From NCBI GenBank assembly GCA_018061065.1, contig JAGOUV010000004.1:1-64000 (forward strand): a stretch of 64,000 nt of DNA, given 5' to 3'. The notes under the pieces were generated by a model. It was not told where the DNA came from and did no database searches. It was given only the letters and a program-made list of their open reading frames with translations. This document shows positions 62,334 through 64,000 of this stretch, one piece after another. Made by a program: the position numbers and the translations under genes. This DNA is from Candidatus Altimarinota bacterium (lineage in GTDB: Bacteria > Patescibacteriota > Gracilibacteria > UBA1369 > UM-FILTER-53-11). Each line of letters opens with the position of its first letter. The first letter of the stretch is position 1.

Positions 62334-63500
62334 ATGGGTAACTTAGATGATGACGGAAAAGTTGATAAAGAGAGTGGGATTCCCCCGGGTCGCCTGGTAG
62401 CTTTCCCTGGTGAATTTAGAGCCCGTGCGGTTGAAGATGACCGTCGATTCGCAGGAACCGATCCTGAGGTAGAGCCTGCCGCGGTAGTTACTATTGAAGA
62501 TATAAGGAATAGGAAAAATATAGAGGTTGAAGTGATGTTTCTTCGTGCCTTTGCAGGTAATGCGTTTGCACTAGATCCAGAAAACGAGATGAGGGGGATG
62601 GGGTTTCGTATGTTGGGAAGTGTATTTGGTAGATTGGTGGAAAAAGTTCAACCCGGTAGTGATGATGAAAAGTTTTTGCAAAAGTTAGAAAGACAAGACG
62701 GAATTTTTAAACGAGCTGCAACGGTATTACAAGTAACAACACCCACTATAGAGCCAGCTATACATCAATTTCTGGATCGTCTTGGTGTAGTAGTTACACC
62801 ACAAGATACGGCTGCAGTTCTAGAAGAAATGAGGACAAAATCAAAAAACGAGCTAGATCAGCGTCGTGCAGACATTGCTACGGATGCTGTTTTAGGATGG
62901 TTAAAAGATGATGGAGTTCGTGATATTGGCTCGGCAGAAATGAGGCCGATGATAGAAAATATTCTTGCCATTGTAGAAAGAGAGGCTCAGCCGAACGCTT
63001 CACCTATAGATAAAGCAATGCCGCGTGAATGGCTCGTATCAAATATTGAAGGACTACTTCGGGAGAAACCGGATGTGGCAGATACAATATGGAAGGTCTT
63101 AGGTAGACTTTGGGCGCATTACGGACTGGAAGATCTAGGGGGCGTACAAAGTGATGTATGTGATCGACTGGGTCTACCCAGCGAACGAAAAGCACGTCGA
63201 AATGTGGGCTATTCTGCACAATGGTTAAATGATATCGCTTCAGGATATCGTGATGAAGCAACTGTGATGGAGTGGATGCTCGCGGCGTATAGAAGAGATT
63301 TTGAAGGTGACAATGCGGCTTTTGGACAGTTTAATATCTACCTGGATGAATTGAGACAACGGGTTGCTCGTTACAATGAGGTGGCCGCACGGTCTGTGGG
63401 GGATGAAGAAGGCGGTCAGGATGTTGCTAGTCCACAAATAGACCCTTTTTTCGTGGAGCGAGTGAGAACCTTTTTTAGAAAAAACGGAGTGGAACTATAA
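62334..63500 (+). CDS. protein of unknown function
   Basis: A 388-residue acidic, mostly helical cytoplasmic protein (MGNLDDDGKVDKESGIPPGR...). No signal peptide, membrane segment or known motif. It resembles in style (disordered polar N-terminus, helical rest, unknown family) the proteins at 9436, 10403, 12274 and 21063. It has its own promoter. The pyrD promoter follows within 26 bases of its stop. Confidence 0.6.
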   Translation: MGNLDDDGKVDKESGIPPGRLVAFPGEFRARAVEDDRRFAGTDPEVEPAAVVTIEDIRNRKNIEVEVMFLRAFAGNAFALDPENEMRGMGFRMLGSVFGRLVEKVQPGSDDEKFLQKLERQDGIFKRAATVLQVTTPTIEPAIHQFLDRLGVVVTPQDTAAVLEEMRTKSKNELDQRRADIATDAVLGWLKDDGVRDIGSAEMRPMIENILAIVEREAQPNASPIDKAMPREWLVSNIEGLLREKPDVADTIWKVLGRLWAHYGLEDLGGVQSDVCDRLGLPSERKARRNVGYSAQWLNDIASGYRDEATVMEWMLAAYRRDFEGDNAAFGQFNIYLDELRQRVARYNEVAARSVGDEEGGQDVASPQIDPFFVERVRTFFRKNGVEL

Positions 63501-63510
63501 GAGGTCATTG

Positions 63511-63519
63511 TGTTATTCT
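63511..63519 (+). promoter_or_regulatory. extended -10 promoter of pyrD (leaderless geometry)
   Basis: TGT-TATTCT (hexamer 63514-63519), 7 bases before ATG 63527. No -35 seen. Confidence 0.5.
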
Positions 63520-63526
63520 GCAGCAG

Positions 63527-64000
63527 ATGACGGACCTGTCGGTACAATTTTGCGGAGTAGAGTTTAAAAACCCTCTGGTGTTGGCCTCGGGTATTTTGGG
63601 TATTACGGCTTCCAGCTGGATGAATGTGATTGCAAATGGTGCGGGTGGAGTGACGACAAAATCACTATGGCTCCAGGAGCATAAGGGTCACAAAAATCCG
63701 GTCATCATTGCCAATGAGTATTACATGTTAAATGCGGTGGGAGTGCCGGATGCGGGAGTAGAGAAGGCACGCGATGAGATGGGGACTTTTAAGCGAATGA
63801 GGGCGGAAAAAATAAAGGGACCAGCGCCGTTGATTGCGAATATCATTGCGGGAACGGTAGATGATTATGGGCGAACTGCAGAGGAAATTGCGCAGATTCA
63901 GCCTGATATTCTTGAGGTAAATATTTCGTGTCCCAATGTTCAGGATGAGTTTGGACGGCCATTTGCGTGTGTGGCGGGTGATGCGGCACGGGTGACGACT
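63527..64000 (+). CDS. pyrD: dihydroorotate dehydrogenase, class 1, 3' end missing
   Basis: Oxidises dihydroorotate to orotate with FMN. The first 158 codons are present: MTDLSVQFCGVEFKNPLVLASGILG, GGVTTKSLWLQEHKGHKNP with the FMN/substrate Lys, NEYYMLNAVG with the Asn of the active site, and EVNISCPNV containing the catalytic-base Cys of class 1 enzymes (class 2 has Ser). The gene runs off the end of the window without frameshift. It follows pyrB, pyrC and the M20 hydrolase. Confidence 0.93.
   Translation, partial: MTDLSVQFCGVEFKNPLVLASGILGITASSWMNVIANGAGGVTTKSLWLQEHKGHKNPVIIANEYYMLNAVGVPDAGVEKARDEMGTFKRMRAEKIKGPAPLIANIIAGTVDDYGRTAEEIAQIQPDILEVNISCPNVQDEFGRPFACVAGDAARVTT

Overview
The window looks like a contiguous piece of a chromosome from an uncultivated bacterium, most likely a member of the Patescibacteria/CPR or a neighbouring lineage (Peregrinibacteria-like is my best guess; no rRNA or ribosomal protein gene is present to prove it). 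Reasons: a core of reduced metabolism is mixed with many lineage-specific proteins of unknown family, very large secreted repeat proteins, S-layer-homology (SLH) proteins, and a transketolase C-terminal half encoded alone. TGA is used as a normal stop, so the Gracilibacteria/Absconditabacteria glycine recoding is excluded. Genes lie on both strands with short gaps, and no gap without a gene exceeds 300 bases. I see no Shine-Dalgarno sequence before any recognisable gene. Many genes instead have a -10 box 6-10 bases before the start codon, which predicts leaderless mRNAs.

Layout. 1-2956: queuosine precursor genes queE (cut by the window edge) and queC, with a helical-repeat lipoprotein between them. 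3043-4758: secreted protein with a terminator. 4818-9360: pentose-phosphate/PRPP block (DUF192 lipoprotein, transketolase C-terminal subunit, two unknowns, prs, rpiB, rpe). 9436-18800: unknown proteins, including a 59-residue protein under a strong promoter, a 73-residue membrane protein and a 1685-residue STAND-type ATPase. 18900-23751: alanine dehydrogenase, unknown proteins, a tRNA-Arg(GCG) and an ACT-domain protein. 23883-41407: a likely single transcription unit of about 17.5 kb for surface or secreted proteins. It starts with a 2739-residue RHS/YD-repeat polymorphic toxin whose tip looks like a lytic transglycosylase. Six small genes follow (three are mutually related, membrane-anchored, cysteine-rich candidate immunity proteins), then three secreted proteins (TPR, HAF repeat, propeller plus carbohydrate-binding-like), and a terminator. 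41476-47828: an alpha/beta hydrolase, uvrB, a DnaQ-DinG fusion with a degenerate helicase part, and an SLH protein. 47884-53548 (minus strand): a caspase/CHAT-like predicted protease, a metallophosphoesterase and an SLH/DUF3352-like protein. 53578-64000: de novo pyrimidine genes carA, pyrB, pyrC and pyrD (cut by the window edge), with a heterodimeric ABC exporter, an M20 N-carbamoyl-amidohydrolase-like enzyme and an unknown protein among them.

How they work together: tkt, rpiB, rpe and prs make PRPP, and carA/pyrB/pyrC/pyrD make orotate, so the two blocks converge on UMP synthesis. The most interesting locus is the RHS toxin and its putative immunity array, which suggests contact-dependent attack on the peptidoglycan of neighbouring or host bacteria. 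Second are the caspase-like protein, the giant STAND ATPase and the unusual leaderless, partly bidirectional promoter architecture.
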